A stretch of 64,000 nt of DNA, taken from contig NW_006768828.1 of the NCBI RefSeq assembly GCF_000204055.1, positions 382,097 to 446,096 on the forward strand, in the 5' to 3' direction. Source of the stretch: Melampsora larici-populina 98AG31 (taxonomy: Eukaryota; Basidiomycota; Pucciniomycetes; Pucciniales; Melampsoraceae). Below the pieces are notes generated by a model. The model was not told where the DNA came from and searched no databases. It saw nothing but the letters and a program-made list of their open reading frames with translations. The position numbers and the translations under genes were made by a program. Of the stretch, positions 33,758 through 46,494 are shown piece after piece (the stretch's first letter is position 1; every line of letters begins with the position of its first letter).

Positions 33758-35163
33758 ATGCTTGAACCATCACCTCAACTCGATCAACAATCACTCGACC
33801 TTGAACCCATTCACGATGTTCCTTTATCAGAGTCACAAGATAATGAACTGATTCGACTACCAGTGGAATGCAAATTGTTTCATTTACTTTGTGATCAAGA
33901 ATTAAGACTTGCTAGTGGTCCACTCTGTTTATTGAAACCGGTTCCAGTTCGACTCTCTTCACCAAAAGGCGATGATCCGAGGAGAAGGATCTCTGATACA
34001 GAAAATGATACAGATGAGATTAAGGAAGTTTTGGTGATCCTTCAAGTCGGTCTCGCAACGTTTCCAATACATAGGCGTGAGTAGCTTCGTTCCATGAAAG
34101 TAGTCTGATGCTCAAAAGCCAGAATTGTGCAAATACTAACCCATGCTTGCTCCACATAAACAGATACTCCTTTCGGTACTACGGCTGCTTGTTCATTCAG
34201 TTATCTCTTCAAGCCTGATATCCCCGGTCTACCATCAGGATACATCAAACTCGTTCTACCCTCTAGACCGATCGACGCGTTTCCTCTGATCAATGAACCT
34301 GGACTGACGCCTTCTCGTCCGTCCGAAAGTGATGACCTTGAACCGCCACCTGAATTGATCGCCTTGCGGAATAACTTTGAACAAGTCTTAGTCGATATGA
34401 ATATCTTACAAGATCAAAGTTTACTGGTCACCGCCGACGAAATGAGTCGAGCATTGATCGAACGTTCCAAGTTACTAGTCAATCGTTGGGTTTCTGCCAT
34501 TGGAAGTCCTCGTTCACCGGGGAAGGAACCTACTGAGACTCAACATGACCCTGCCAAAGATGAATCAAATGTCCTCAAAGGTGCCGATGCACTTGAACAC
34601 GCCACGGGTACTTTCTCAAATTACTCGGGCCGATTCGCTTCCACCCTTGACAGATGGTCCATGCGTTTCGGCAAACAGCTTAGCGAACGACTAGCCCCCG
34701 TCTCTCCAGATTCCATCTCTAAGGATGCCACTCAGAAATCCTCGCCTGGTTCCCTGTCTCTCAGTGTTATTTCCGAAGCAGGCTCAAAGCTGCAGACAGG
34801 AATTACTGAAAGGTAAACGATACCCTTTTGCTTCCTCTTTGCCCTCATTTCTTTGTCATCATCTCACTGAACATCCGCTTTTCCCCAACTTTCAGCACTA
34901 AGATCTTGGGATCAGGCATTGTGGATAAGGTATCAGAATTACCTAAGCCAGGGATCGCACCTAATTTGCTTACTCGCCTTGGACATTCCGTACAAAACAT
35001 CGGCTCAACCGTCGGCAATACATTCCTTGCCACTTCTCCTGTGAATCACGTAACTCGAGTAGGAATGGGAGCCGCTACCTCAAGCCCAGAAGAAGAAGAT
35101 GGAAAGTCAAATAAGAAGCAAGAAATCTCACATGAAATCCAACCTGCTTTTGTGGTTGAATGA
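33758..35163 (+). CDS. Senescence/spartin-domain-like protein
   Basis: Three exons (33758-34076, 34164-34812, 34896-35163; phases 1 and 2) give 411 residues. The N-terminal half has a beta-rich segment LASGPLCLLKPVPVRL, then EVLVILQVGLATFPIHR, then SYLFKPDIPGLPSGYIKLVLPS and the helix NNFEQVLVDMNIL. The C-terminal part has amphipathic repeats (NYSGRFASTLDRWSMRFGKQL, STKILGSGIVDKVSELPK, HSVQNIGSTVGN). That order matches the layout I know for fungal proteins related to plant senescence and animal spartin, which act at lipid droplets and endosomes. The assignment rests on layout rather than a diagnostic motif. It lies downstream of the BTB gene on the same strand, with no sign of co-regulation. 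Confidence 0.6.
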
Positions 35164-36749
35164 ATAATACATGAAAACCTCAAAACCAGTTATTCCTAGC
35201 AAGTCAAACGGTGCAAGCAATACGATCAATTGAAAACCAAAGTGGAGATTTTATGTAACATTGAATTTCACTTTTGATTTTTTTTTTCTCAACTCGTTTG
35301 GATCATTGCATCAGTTGTACTTTAATCATTTTAAATGTATTTTCAACTTCAAGCTATATGGACCATCTTCTCTTGGAAAAGCTTTGTGTGATGTATTAGA
35401 ATATTTTTATGTAGGTTCTTATTATCTATAAGATGGAGATTAATTGAGAATACAGATAGTAGTGGTTTGTAGTTTGCAATACTATGTAGTGAGAGGAATT
35501 TAATTATACCTTTTGTATTAGACTGAAATGATTTAGCCTTCACTAGTTTCACTCCTCTTATGAAGGTTGATGACTGCAGTAAATGTATTGTACATGCATG
35601 ATAACAGCGCACTAGGAACTAAACAATTATTTTGGCGTACATGATCATGTGGTGGTCCACACATCTTTTTGGTAACACTACATAACTCAAAGTATATCTG
35701 TTCTTTATTCAACTATTGCCCAATGACTGTCTTTGAAAGTTGCAGATAAGGAGTAGGATATGGTTTATGGATATTTTTCAAATTGACTTTATCTGCGAGA
35801 TAGTAAACTGAAATTAATTGTCTATAAGGATTATGTACACATGCACAATTCCAATTCAAACAAATTGTGACTTATGCTCAGGATTGATATCTTTTCTTGA
35901 TATATTGCTTCATGATCCACTCAACTCAACAAGTTCATCTTGACAAAGGGGCTTGCAAGTGAGCTTATGCCATACCCACAAACTTCAATATGTCAAGCTT
36001 TCCAGCTCAGTGAGCTGGAAACCTTTGGCCAGAGAGTGTTTTGACCCTCCATGATTCCTTAGCCTGTGAACAGATATCATTTGGACCCACAGATTAATTT
36101 CATATCCAGGGTATGCTACATCCAATGACACAATCTACCATTATTGTTTCAGACCCCCAAGGGCTTGAAGTTTTCAAAAACATTATGATTTCTGACAAAG
36201 CCTCCCAACTTGTTGCAGCAGACAGGCTGGGGTGTTTCAAAACAGGCAACTTTTGATTGCATTTTTGATGCTTTCCTGGAGCAATTGAATGGAGCCGGAA
36301 AGACCAGATCTTGTAGTCAAAGCAGTAGAAAAAGGCATTTTTCGGTTCACAAGCACATCTACTGGTAGGCTGAGGAGAAATGGAAAGTTGAAAACCCCTC
36401 AAATAATCTTCTCCAGTTCACACACTAAACTTCATGGATAAGCTTAACTCAATCCTCTTACCCACCTCAAAATATTGTATCTATACTTCTTATCCACACT
36501 TATTAATGTGGGATGGCTTGAATCTAGTTTCCAAATCATGTTTGAAATGCTCAGTGTTGTTTTGAAAGCTCTCTTGTACCAATCAAGTATAATCTGAATT
36601 GAGCATAATTGCCTCACCAGTATATTTTTATATAAACCACAGGAACATTGAACTATTCTTTGGAGTTATAAAGCTTGTGGCAGAACACTAGTGTAAAAAG
36701 AATCTCCCTGATTCAAGATCCCTTCTGATTTCATTCAGACTCACCCAAC
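35164..36749. other. Intergenic stretch, no gene recognised
   Basis: AT-rich with short frames only; the minus-strand frame 36402-36100 has no domain. The right end serves the next gene. Confidence 0.45.
36621..36640 (+). promoter_or_regulatory. TATA-like element upstream of the secreted candidate
   Basis: TATATTTTTATATAAACC lies about 110-130 bp before the ATG at 36750, a plausible core promoter position given an unspliced leader. Confidence 0.35.
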
Positions 36750-38162
36750 ATGACTTTATATCAGTTTTTCATGATCAACTGTTTTTGTTCATCAATATTG
36801 AGAACTTATTGCTCACCTTTAGATGGTCTGCTGTACTCTATTGATGCCAACTCAAAAGTGGGGGCGCATAGTCATCTAAGAGATACACCATATACATCAA
36901 GGGCACATGTTGATCAATTGATTCACTCAGACTCAGATCATCTTGTTCAGGATAAAATGGGGGAAATCACCAGTATTGATGATCCAACACTCAGTTTTGT
37001 GCAATCAGATCAAAAGTTGGATGTTATCTCCCACAAGAAACAGAAGGTGACTGTGACTGGGCATCCACAAACTCCAGAATGGTTGGGTGACAACAACTTT
37101 TCTCAACATGGCAGAATCAATAAACCTGCTTCTGTTCAACAATTTGAGTTTTTTCCAACTAAATCCAATGAATCTGTTGAAAAGACATTTCAGGAGGTTT
37201 CACCCAATACTTTTCATCATCCCAAAACTTACAATGAAGAGAAAAGACCACTTCAACTTTTGCCAGAATTCCATCAAGAAGAACATTTTTCAAATCTTGA
37301 TACTCTTTTGTCAATAGGTCCTCCATCCAAACCTTCTGATAGAATTTCAGACACAGAAAGCTCCACATTGATGATAAAACCATTGGACACAGCAGCTGAG
37401 GTTGAAGAACAAGATTATGGTACACAGAAATCAGACCAACAATCAGGTTTTGAAGAGGTTCCAAAAGAGTACAGATTGGGTGCTTGCTATCAATCTGCAA
37501 TGTACATACTCCCAAGAGTGGGTGAATTGATTGTTCAGAGTCATGGATCTCTTAGTAAACAAATTACACCTTGGCTTCACAAATTAAACAAGCAAATTGG
37601 ACCCAAAATACAATCTCTTTCTATTCCTTATGATCAAAAAGACAAAATACAAGCTCAAATCTCAGATGCCATTGAAGTACAAGCAAACAGTATAGTGACA
37701 CCAGCCTTCCTTGCCTGCTTGAAATTTGCTTACCATAGGAAATCTGAAGATCTCAAAAGCATATATGACTCAGGATGGAAGTTTATTTCAAGTATATTTG
37801 AAGCATGGCAAGATATAGATTTGAAAGGAGCAATCAATAAGAAGTTGAAATCTATTTCAAAGAAAAAACAAAGACTTGATCCTGTCTTTATGTTAAGCTA
37901 TATATTAACATCAAACTATATATGGGGTGCGATCTCCATGACATTTTTATGGAAACTCTGTGATAAGTGGGACAAAACATACTCCAAGGATAAGAAAACA
38001 ATTCCTCTTGAACTTGATTTTAAGAATTTCTCACAGAGGATTCTTTCAGGTATCAAAAAGGAAGGTGAGTTTATCACTAGTAGGAACTGTAAGCCATTAA
38101 GAGTAATGCTACTGGGGTCCCATAAATCTGATCAAAGAATGGGCAAGTCTACAAAAAAATAG
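36750..38162 (+). CDS. Orphan protein with probable signal peptide (secreted candidate)
   Basis: This single-exon frame encodes 470 residues in a region where nearly every other gene is intron-rich. It opens MTLYQFFMINCFCSSILRTY, a hydrophobic leader followed by a polar chain, so secretion is likely. The first half is acidic and polar, with many Ser, Asp and His residues. The second half (about 240-400) is more ordered and helical (GACYQSAMYILPRVGELIV, TPAFLACLKFAYHRKS). A hydrophobic segment VFMLSYILTSNYIWGAISMTFLWKL (about 380-405, too short a loop to be sure it spans a membrane) and a Lys-rich end follow. I recognise no domain. In a rust genome such orphan secreted proteins are effector candidates; that is inference. 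Confidence 0.65.
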   Translation: MTLYQFFMINCFCSSILRTYCSPLDGLLYSIDANSKVGAHSHLRDTPYTSRAHVDQLIHSDSDHLVQDKMGEITSIDDPTLSFVQSDQKLDVISHKKQKVTVTGHPQTPEWLGDNNFSQHGRINKPASVQQFEFFPTKSNESVEKTFQEVSPNTFHHPKTYNEEKRPLQLLPEFHQEEHFSNLDTLLSIGPPSKPSDRISDTESSTLMIKPLDTAAEVEEQDYGTQKSDQQSGFEEVPKEYRLGACYQSAMYILPRVGELIVQSHGSLSKQITPWLHKLNKQIGPKIQSLSIPYDQKDKIQAQISDAIEVQANSIVTPAFLACLKFAYHRKSEDLKSIYDSGWKFISSIFEAWQDIDLKGAINKKLKSISKKKQRLDPVFMLSYILTSNYIWGAISMTFLWKLCDKWDKTYSKDKKTIPLELDFKNFSQRILSGIKKEGEFITSRNCKPLRVMLLGSHKSDQRMGKSTKK

Positions 38163-41100
38163 CATCAATGGAATCGTCTACACAGGTTTGGTACATTAGA
38201 TAAGATCCGCTTGAGCTCATCAAAAATTCTAGGGTGGTCATTCAAATCAAAAATCTTGAATAAATCATTGTAAAATCAATGCAAAGTAATGGTTCATGAA
38301 GAGAGTGGTTTCTTAACCTTTTTTAAAAAATGTAGCAGGGCATCAATCAAACACATATCACACCATAAAGTGATCTAAAACATTGATGGTTTTAGCAATG
38401 TAATAGGAAAATGTCTATCTACCATATGATGTGTTGGAATGATCATTGTTTTACAAACCATTCCTAGCCAGGGCCTTTCAGATAAAAATATACTGACTCT
38501 CAATGAGTGACACTTATTAAAACAGTATCCAGAGGATTGTAGGGCTACAACCCAGAAGCTTTGTAGATTTGTGAACCACAGCCCTCAAAAGTCCTCAATC
38601 ATCTAAGATCAGCAATAGTATCAATGTATCCAAGGAGAGAAAAATGTGTGATTCAAAGACTTCTGTCAGCTTTGACACAATGGAATGGTTGTATTTTCAG
38701 GGAGGACAGAGTGCATTTGAGCCTGTCATTAATATCTATAGAGATTGATCAAGGAATTGAGACCCAACACCAATTATTACTTACAATTTGAAGCCAAAAA
38801 TGTCAGTTTTTTTGTCTTCAAAATAACTTCCCCCATAATGTATATGTCCAAATCACAAGGATTACATTCAGAATTATCTGATCATAGAGTGTGTATTCAG
38901 AGAATCTTGTCGTGAAGGGTATCAGTTGGAATGACACCTCTATGTTCCAGGTACCAAGATGCAGTGTTGGTTTTGTGAGATTGTAAAAATTAACTGCAGG
39001 TGCTAAAAGCCTGGTAAAATAAATTCAAACACATAGTATTTAGAGCTTTGGAATCTTGGATGAAATATAGGCAAGCAATGCCAACATGTCTAGCTTATAA
39101 CATACCTAAGGTGCAATAAAAAACAGTGGTCAGTAGCATTCAGGTCCAGTACTGCATTTGACTTCATGATTACATTTTTATAGTTCTGTTAGAGGAACCT
39201 TAAGACTGATCTTGTATTCTATTCCTTTGGAGCCAGATTTTAGTAAGTATTGAACCATACACACTTTGGTTCCAGAATCATCAAGTCCACCATGTGGCAT
39301 CAGACCTCTACTTACCTCCATGAGATTCATTTATGGCAAGTAAATTTCAGTTCTTTACACTGATTGATCAATAATTCAAAAAACATCCACAAAATTCAGC
39401 ATCAATGGCAGCAGTCCTTCCGCCTCAGTATAGCAGATTAGACCAGCTCAACCCTCCTCCAAATAGACAGACGGTCTGGGTCCTAGATCAAGCCAGATAA
39501 GTTGGTAATAATATCATACCAACAATGGAACCTGTTGATCAATCTCCAAAGGATGATTTGTTAGACTTCCAAAAAATATGCAGCAAGAATTTGATCAGTT
39601 ACCTTCCAGTTCCACACCCTCAAGTGATGATTTCAGAGAAACCCTCAAGGGTGTTGTGATTGCAACAGAATGATACACAACTCTAACACTTCTTGATATC
39701 ATCATTCTTCTTCACCCAAATATCTTTAGCCAGTCAGAAAAAGATATGCTGACTATAATCAATGGGCAGATGTTCTTGAAAGATCACTGAGAGGCTTCAA
39801 AAGTTTCAGCTCTAGAAGAAGCAGTGTGGATGGCCAGACCACCGGTCTCAATGTTTCCCAATAATCCAAAACCAAGCATCCTGATAAGAAATGTACTGAG
39901 TTACCCTCCTTGCTCATATACACATGTTACCCAGCATATGGCTTGGGGACTTTGGTTGGCTTGGATAGAATGGGATGGTTGTGATGTGAGTAACAAACAG
40001 TTTATTCCAACTTCTGATTTGTGCAAAGATTGATTGAGGAATCTATTACCCAACATCCATGATTGTTTACAATCTGAAGCAACACTGGAGAGCTGTACAT
40101 CATTTTTCAAGGCAGATCCAAATACATCTGCAACATGGTCGTTTATCATTTCTTCTTCTGAGAATCTATACCAAAAAATCAAGGATCCCTCTCATGTTGC
40201 TCTGTGAATACAAAGATCCTTCAGGTGTCAGAAAGGTGTAACTTGATGCACATTGTCCACACATTCATGATGTAAAACAAAGTGTTGGTGGTAAAAGTCA
40301 AGCAGATCATCTATCAAGAATCTACAACTTGAGCTCTTGAGTTTGATATGATAAAGCACAGCTAAACACTTGGATGTGTGCACCTGAGGTGTCATCAAGC
40401 ACCAGTGTTCAAGCCATTCCAGGTCTAGAATTGAAACTGATTAAGAATTCTCTACAGATACCTTTGCCAGCATTTCTCTTTGTAACAATGATGTTTTGTC
40501 TGTTGTTTCATTGGACTAGTTTTTCACCTGGTATATTCCTGGCCTTGAATGTGACCCATATTATTGGAAGTGAGGAGTTACAGCTTCAGGGGTGGTCATC
40601 ACCAAGCGGGATGCCTTGGATTTGAAACATTACATTACCTTTTGATAGAATCCCTTGGGTTTCATCTACATGAGCTTGGTTCAAAGCTTTTTTGGGTCTA
40701 CACAAATTCTCAGAGTAATTGTATGAGGACCTTGCTCCATATATTGCCATTTAGATACCTTGCATTTTGAATCCGAGGCCTCCTTTTGCCAGTGCAGACC
40801 ATGAAAGTTTCACCAGCCTCATTGATCATACTGTTACATCAAAGTGTTGTGAAAGACACTTATTTATCTGCTGGGTTTTGGATTAATCCATCAAGTATTT
40901 TGTGTATCTTCTTCACCGTCTACTGAGGCCATTTTCCTTTGTTGGACAACTTTTTCATGATTGGGTAGGAAATGTGTTGATCACCGTGAGGTCATTTGAC
41001 TCAAGTGGAATTGAGTGATTAAGATGGAGTGTGTTATGGTGGTGAGACAAAAACCAAATCACGCCAAGCTCAGCATAAGTTTAACTCGAATAGAATTGTT

Positions 41101-41405
41101 CTTCACACTCTAATTTTGAGTTGGTATGGTTGTATTCAAGGAAACCAATTCAAGAGAATTTCCAATTTCGATATCAAGGAAACCATTCAATTCGATTAAA
41201 GCATATAGGAACAGACGAGACTGGAACCTAATCAGAATCAGAATCAGAACTATCAGAACTCAAACTAGAAAATACGATTAGAAACAGAATGACCATTCAG
41301 ATAAATTCTTGTTGTTCTAATTCATCAAACTGAACTCAACTTCATCATTCAAGAATCAAATCAAATCAAATCAACTATTCAATCAATCAAGAAAAAGTAA
41401 CAAAG
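38163..41405. other. Long gap with possible decayed coding sequence
   Basis: No intact gene seen in 3.2 kb. From about 39405 a frame begins MAAVLPPQYSRLDQLNPPPN and then hits stops. Further protein-like fragments with stops and frame changes run to about 40030 and again at 40374-40770. This looks like a degraded gene or transposon of unknown type. The stretch before 41406 (repeated AATCAAATC and AACTCAACTTC) is probably the leader of the PX gene. Confidence 0.4.
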
Positions 41406-44400
41406 ATGGATAAAGAAGTAACGAAAATGGATAAAGACGAATCAAAAATCGATAAAAGTACCCTCCAAACGTCAACTCAACATCAATCTGATCAATTCTT
41501 CATTATTTTCGGTGGATTGGCTTTATTACTGCTTCTCATCAGGCTGGGCCCGCTTTCTGCCTTTCTTTTGATTGCAGTTTCATTGTAAGTGGATTATTGC
41601 TTTCTGATGAATTCCAATTGAGCATCTTTTACACTCTTTACTGACCTGATCTCTTCTTTTCTCTTCTTCCTAGCCTTTTCTCTGCTTTACCTGAATTCCG
41701 TTCAATCGTCGATAGCACTCTTGGCCGTTCACCTCCATCTCAAGATCGTCTTCGAGCTACTTTTCAATCCATTGCTAATCTCCATGACTCAATTGAAGCC
41801 GGTCATTCATCTTCAGTTCATCAGTCTAGCAACAAATGTCTTACTCTACCCGTCGCCTCTCCTGATCTTTCTCAAATACCTCCCGAAATCGTGACTGCCT
41901 TTATGCCTCTGATTGATAATGTTATGCATGATTTTATTGAATCTTGGTATCTCAAACCAACTATATCCACTGGTGATCATACCTTTCTTAATCATCTTCG
42001 ATCATCATTTCAACATATCTTAGTCAATACGTATCTAAAGATCTCATCAAAGTCAAGCAAAGAGACATTAGTCTATCTCGTCGGTTGTCTTGCCATGAAT
42101 CTTGTTCGTCACATTCATGATCCACCTTCATCCAACTCTTCTTGGGAATCCAAACAAGCTCGCAAGTCTCAGAGAACACTTCAAGTTCGTCGAATCTCGG
42201 AAGAAATCCTACTTACTCTTGGACCGCTTCCTATCACTGTGTCTCCGATCATCCTCAGCTTGCTATCAGAAGTTTTGACCGTTCAACTCATCTCGGGTGT
42301 CAACTCACTAGATGACGACTGGTTCAATCGAACCATTATCACCTACTTGGGTCCTGTAACTCCTACACTGATCCCCGCCGAATCGTCCTCTGAGGTGGAA
42401 TCTTCACGCTCTTCGATCTCGTCAAATCCTACTGAAAATGTGCATTTCACAAGTGCATCTTCAAATACTCGGTCTTCACCACTGTCCTCTCCAGTGGAAA
42501 ACTCTGTTCCTTCAGTTGAGCCAGAAGATAGCTTATCGATCACTGGGCAGAACCTCTTAAACCTTTACTTGAAATCAACTCCGGACTTACTCTCCAATGC
42601 CTCTGCCCGTCTTCCTGATCCCATCCCACTACTATTTCAAATCACACCGATATGGTCTCCGAAGCAATTGTCAATGAATTCACCCACAACCGCTTCTTTG
42701 CTAAGGCTTCAGCAGTCTTCACATCACGCGCCCACAGCTGAACCGTTTACCAATTCACAAAACCCCAATGTTCAAAGCTTGGTCAAGATCTGGACACACC
42801 TTGACTCATTCCGAAGAATCAGTCAAATCACTGAACTGGAAACCCAATTGATCAAGAGTGATGCAATCTCTCTTCTAAGCTCGTTGATTGCCCCTCTTGA
42901 CCAGGCCATCAATGCACTCATCGATCAAGAGGAGGATCAAGCCACGCGTCACACTTTACTCAACACCTGGCAATTCGTCGTGGTAGAAACTCTTAGAAGA
43001 CTTGAAGACGCTAATATCAATGGTGCCTTGATATTCCAGAATATGCAAGACTGGGTTCTCGACCGAATACAACGGATTGAGACTGATGAACCTGACTCGC
43101 AACATCTATCGGTCAATAACATGAAAGATCCGGTACCCAAGCCCCATAACCTTTCCCGTAACGGACCAACAGGCCAGGAGACTCGTGAAGAACGCATCTC
43201 GTATATGACCATCCCACATGTGCCTTCTATGGTCAATTCCTCCAATTCAACTTCTCCGCCTAGGTCTCAAACTCTTCCTAACCGGTCAGAAGACATCTCG
43301 TTTAGCCGTCCCATCCATTCTGAAACCACCAACGGCCGTCACCAGTCTTCGCCGTCTCCTTCTACCCCACCAGCAAATTTTAGTGAATCTCCTCCCTCTA
43401 ACCTTCAACATGGTCGAATACCTTCTCAACCCCCGATGTCGCCACTTCGCAATCACAGTTCGTTCAAAGATGTCCCAGAGGAAGGCGATATGGCTGATGG
43501 CTTTTCATTTGACGATGCAAATGATATAGCAGAAAAAGATCATCAACCTTCTCCTCATCACTCACTAAAAAACTCGCATATTCTATCGCAAGCAACACGA
43601 TCGTATTCATCAGATGCTCATATCACGCCTCAGTCAAATAGGCTTTCATCTCAATCCCACGAAAGAGCCTCTACCGAGTCTCAAACGGCTCCACTATCCA
43701 CTTTCAGCGTCTCTGTGACTGATATATCATGTCCTACCGCGTTTGATCCGAAGGGATTGATTAAAACTAAACGGGACCTCGAATTTATGATTGCTGTTGA
43801 AGTTTCAGGCGTACCTGGATTCATAGTGACAAGAAAATGGACCGAATTAGAAAAGATGGATGTAGGAATCGGTAAATTAAGATTGATAGGATTAGGCACC
43901 AAATCATTTCCCAGAGCATTATTACCGACAAATTTGAATTTTAAAACAAGTGATCATCTTGTAAGAGAAATTGAAGGATATCTAGCACATCTTTTAAATC
44001 ATGAAAGGTATGCCGAATCATTACCAGTATTGAATTTCTTTGCAAAAGAAAGATCAGGTTCTACTAATAAAGGAGGTTTAATTAATCCATTGGGATTAGG
44101 TAGTCTTCAATCTACTTGGGATACGATTGGTAAAGGAGTGGTTAGTGTGACTAAACCTGTTAATATGGCGGGTCAAGGATTAAGTCAACTTTCAAAAGGA
44201 GTATTGGCTGGTTTACCATTTGGAATGACTCATCAGAAGGATACTTTACCAACGGATGATGAAGGTCTTATGAAAGTTAATCATGTTGAGCCCCAACAAC
44301 AACCGCCACCACCACCACCACCATCGAATAGAGTGAATTTTCAAGACAGACTCAAACGGTTTTCTATTTCTGCTACTAGTTCTTCTGCTTCGACTTCTAA

Positions 44401-45384
44401 CTCGTCTTTAGATTCACCTCCTTCTATTCCTGAACAATCACAACAACAAGTTCAACTTACTGTATTGTACCCAAATCCAGACTCACCTCACTTGATCTCG
44501 GATAGTGAGCCTACTCCTGTTCAATCATCACATACTGTTCCTGAGGCAGTGACACCTACCATGGGTAAAGGATATGAGTTTGAAGAGAAAGAAGCAGAAC
44601 CAAAAGCTTGTGCTACTCCACCTGGCAAACCTACCATTCCTGGACCACCTTCCACCATCAAAGCGGATTCCACCAAAGCGGAAAAAGTTCAACATCAAGA
44701 AGAAAAGGAAACCAAGAGTCTAGTAAAAGAAACTATGATTGAAGAAGAATCGAGTAAAAAGGAAGAAGCCATTAAAAAAGAAGCGATTAAGAAAGAAGAG
44801 ATCAAAAAAGAAGACATTAAAATAGATGAATCAGATTTAGAAGCGATTTTAATAGCCTTGATGAGTGTATTAGAAGCAGCCTATGGATTAAATGAAAAAC
44901 AAGATTGGTCGATGAAACGAGGGATGTTACGAGTTTTGGAAACGATTTTGAGAACGAAGAAATGGAGTAGTGTATTGAAAGGTAGTCTAGAAGGATTCTT
45001 AAATCAAATTCAAGAACCTAAGATTATTAATGAATGGATTGGATCTAAAGAAAAGAAAGAGGAAAAGACAAAAGTCGAAGAGGTTGATGTTTCTTTTGAG
45101 GCTAGAGAGCGTAGGAAACTTTTGGCTAGGAAGTTGTTTGTTGAGTGTTGGAATGGGTTGAAGATTGGATTAGGATCGAATGGTTTGTTGAAGATTTGTT
45201 TTTTGATACATAAGATGATCATTGAATTGGAATAAGAGATTGACTGATGAAGGTTTTGTTTTGTTTTATAGCTACTGAAATTGCTGCTGGAAGAGTTTTT
45301 GATGTGTTTCAAGGTGAAGAAGGATCTATTATCATGTTACATAATTTGATGATGGATTTTGTTAGGATTGTATTATTGTTATAA
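41406..45384 (+). CDS. PXA-PX-nexin-C membrane protein, Mdm1/SNX-like
   Basis: Three exons (41406-41584, 41674-45182, 45272-45384; phases 2 and 1) give 1266 residues. A lysine-rich start is followed by two hydrophobic segments (about 30-68: FFIIFGGLALLLLLIRLGPL, FLLIAVSLLFSAL), an ER-type anchor. A PXA domain follows (about 125-260: FMPLIDNVMHDFIESWYLKP, LVYLVGCLAMNLVRHI). After a long disordered Ser/Pro region comes a PX domain (about 745-880) with an RTKRDLEF-like start and RALLPTNLNF. The end is a nexin-C region: SVLEAAYGLNEKQDWSMKRG, EFIGS-type helices, and ATEIAAGRVFDVFQGEEG, which only appears when the last intron is removed. Such proteins tether the ER to vacuole, endosome or lipid droplets. 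No RGS domain was recognised. Confidence 0.85.
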
Positions 45385-46367
45385 ACATTAAAGATGAAGA
45401 AAATTAAGTATTGAAGTCAAATTGAATTTGTTGATCATTTTTTCTTTAAAATCATCAGTGTGTTTCTTTTTTTTCTTTCTTTCTCGTTTCTTAACATTTG
45501 TTTTCGTTTTAAAATTTGTTGTACTTTTTTGGTTTACTTATATATGTTGCATTTCAAAAAGTTTGAAAAAAAAAGAAATTGATTTTCTTTTTTTTAGGTA
45601 TTTTTGGTTTTGGAATTGGATTGTGTGCAATTATTTTGTGAGAGTTTTGTATGTATTGAGTTTTGAGGAATTATATAGCTTGGATAGGAATGTGTTGAGA
45701 AGACGAGTTATACTGCGAATTTGGTCGAAAAGTCAAACGCTTCAAGAAAAAGAGACGCATACTATTTATGGACAGATGGTCTGAGTTTTGCTCGTTAATC
45801 TTGTGAAAACCACTCTTCTCAGCTTGTAGTGCCACAGTGAATAATGCACTGAAATATCAACACAAAAGACACTCAAGACTGGATTTATCTGAAATATGTT
45901 ACGCCACCGGGCCAACCGGGTCATGCTCTTCCGACGGCTTGTGAGGGAGGAGCTTGTGAATCAACAAATACTTTGCCTGAAAATCTCGCACCGTATGCTC
46001 ATCATGGTATTAAGACCGTTGCTTTTTTACTTGCACCGCGGATCTCACGTAAGGCATATCTGCGGCTTTTTGGGAAAACACTCTGAAAGTTTTTTTATTT
46101 GCAAGGTCGGATGATGACATTGTTGCGAACATGTTCGCGTGAACGTATTTGGCACAAGGAAAGGAACTGTGCGCGACAATGAGGTCTCAACATGAATGGC
46201 CTTGAATAAGCACGAGGATATAAAGATGCTTGCCATAAGGCTTGTTTCATTTTTTATAGGACATTAGGAAAGGAATTTAATTTAAAAACATCTGTTTTTA
46301 TATGCATGGACAAATGTTGGAATGTAACAAATAACTTCAATAGGTGGCTAACAGAATGATGGTCAGT
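45385..46367. other. Gap between convergent PX and Egh16-like genes
   Basis: Both 3' UTRs should lie here, since the genes converge. The left part is T-rich. No further gene or element was recognised. Confidence 0.45.
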
Positions 46368-46394
46368 TTACTTTCTGTTGTTGTTGTTGTTGTT

Positions 46395-46425
<31 letters not shown>

Positions 46426-46426
46426 C

Positions 46427-46494
<68 letters not shown>

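Noticed and set aside
36100..36402. Minus-strand 100-residue frame
   Set aside because: No domain, no signal peptide and no splice partners.
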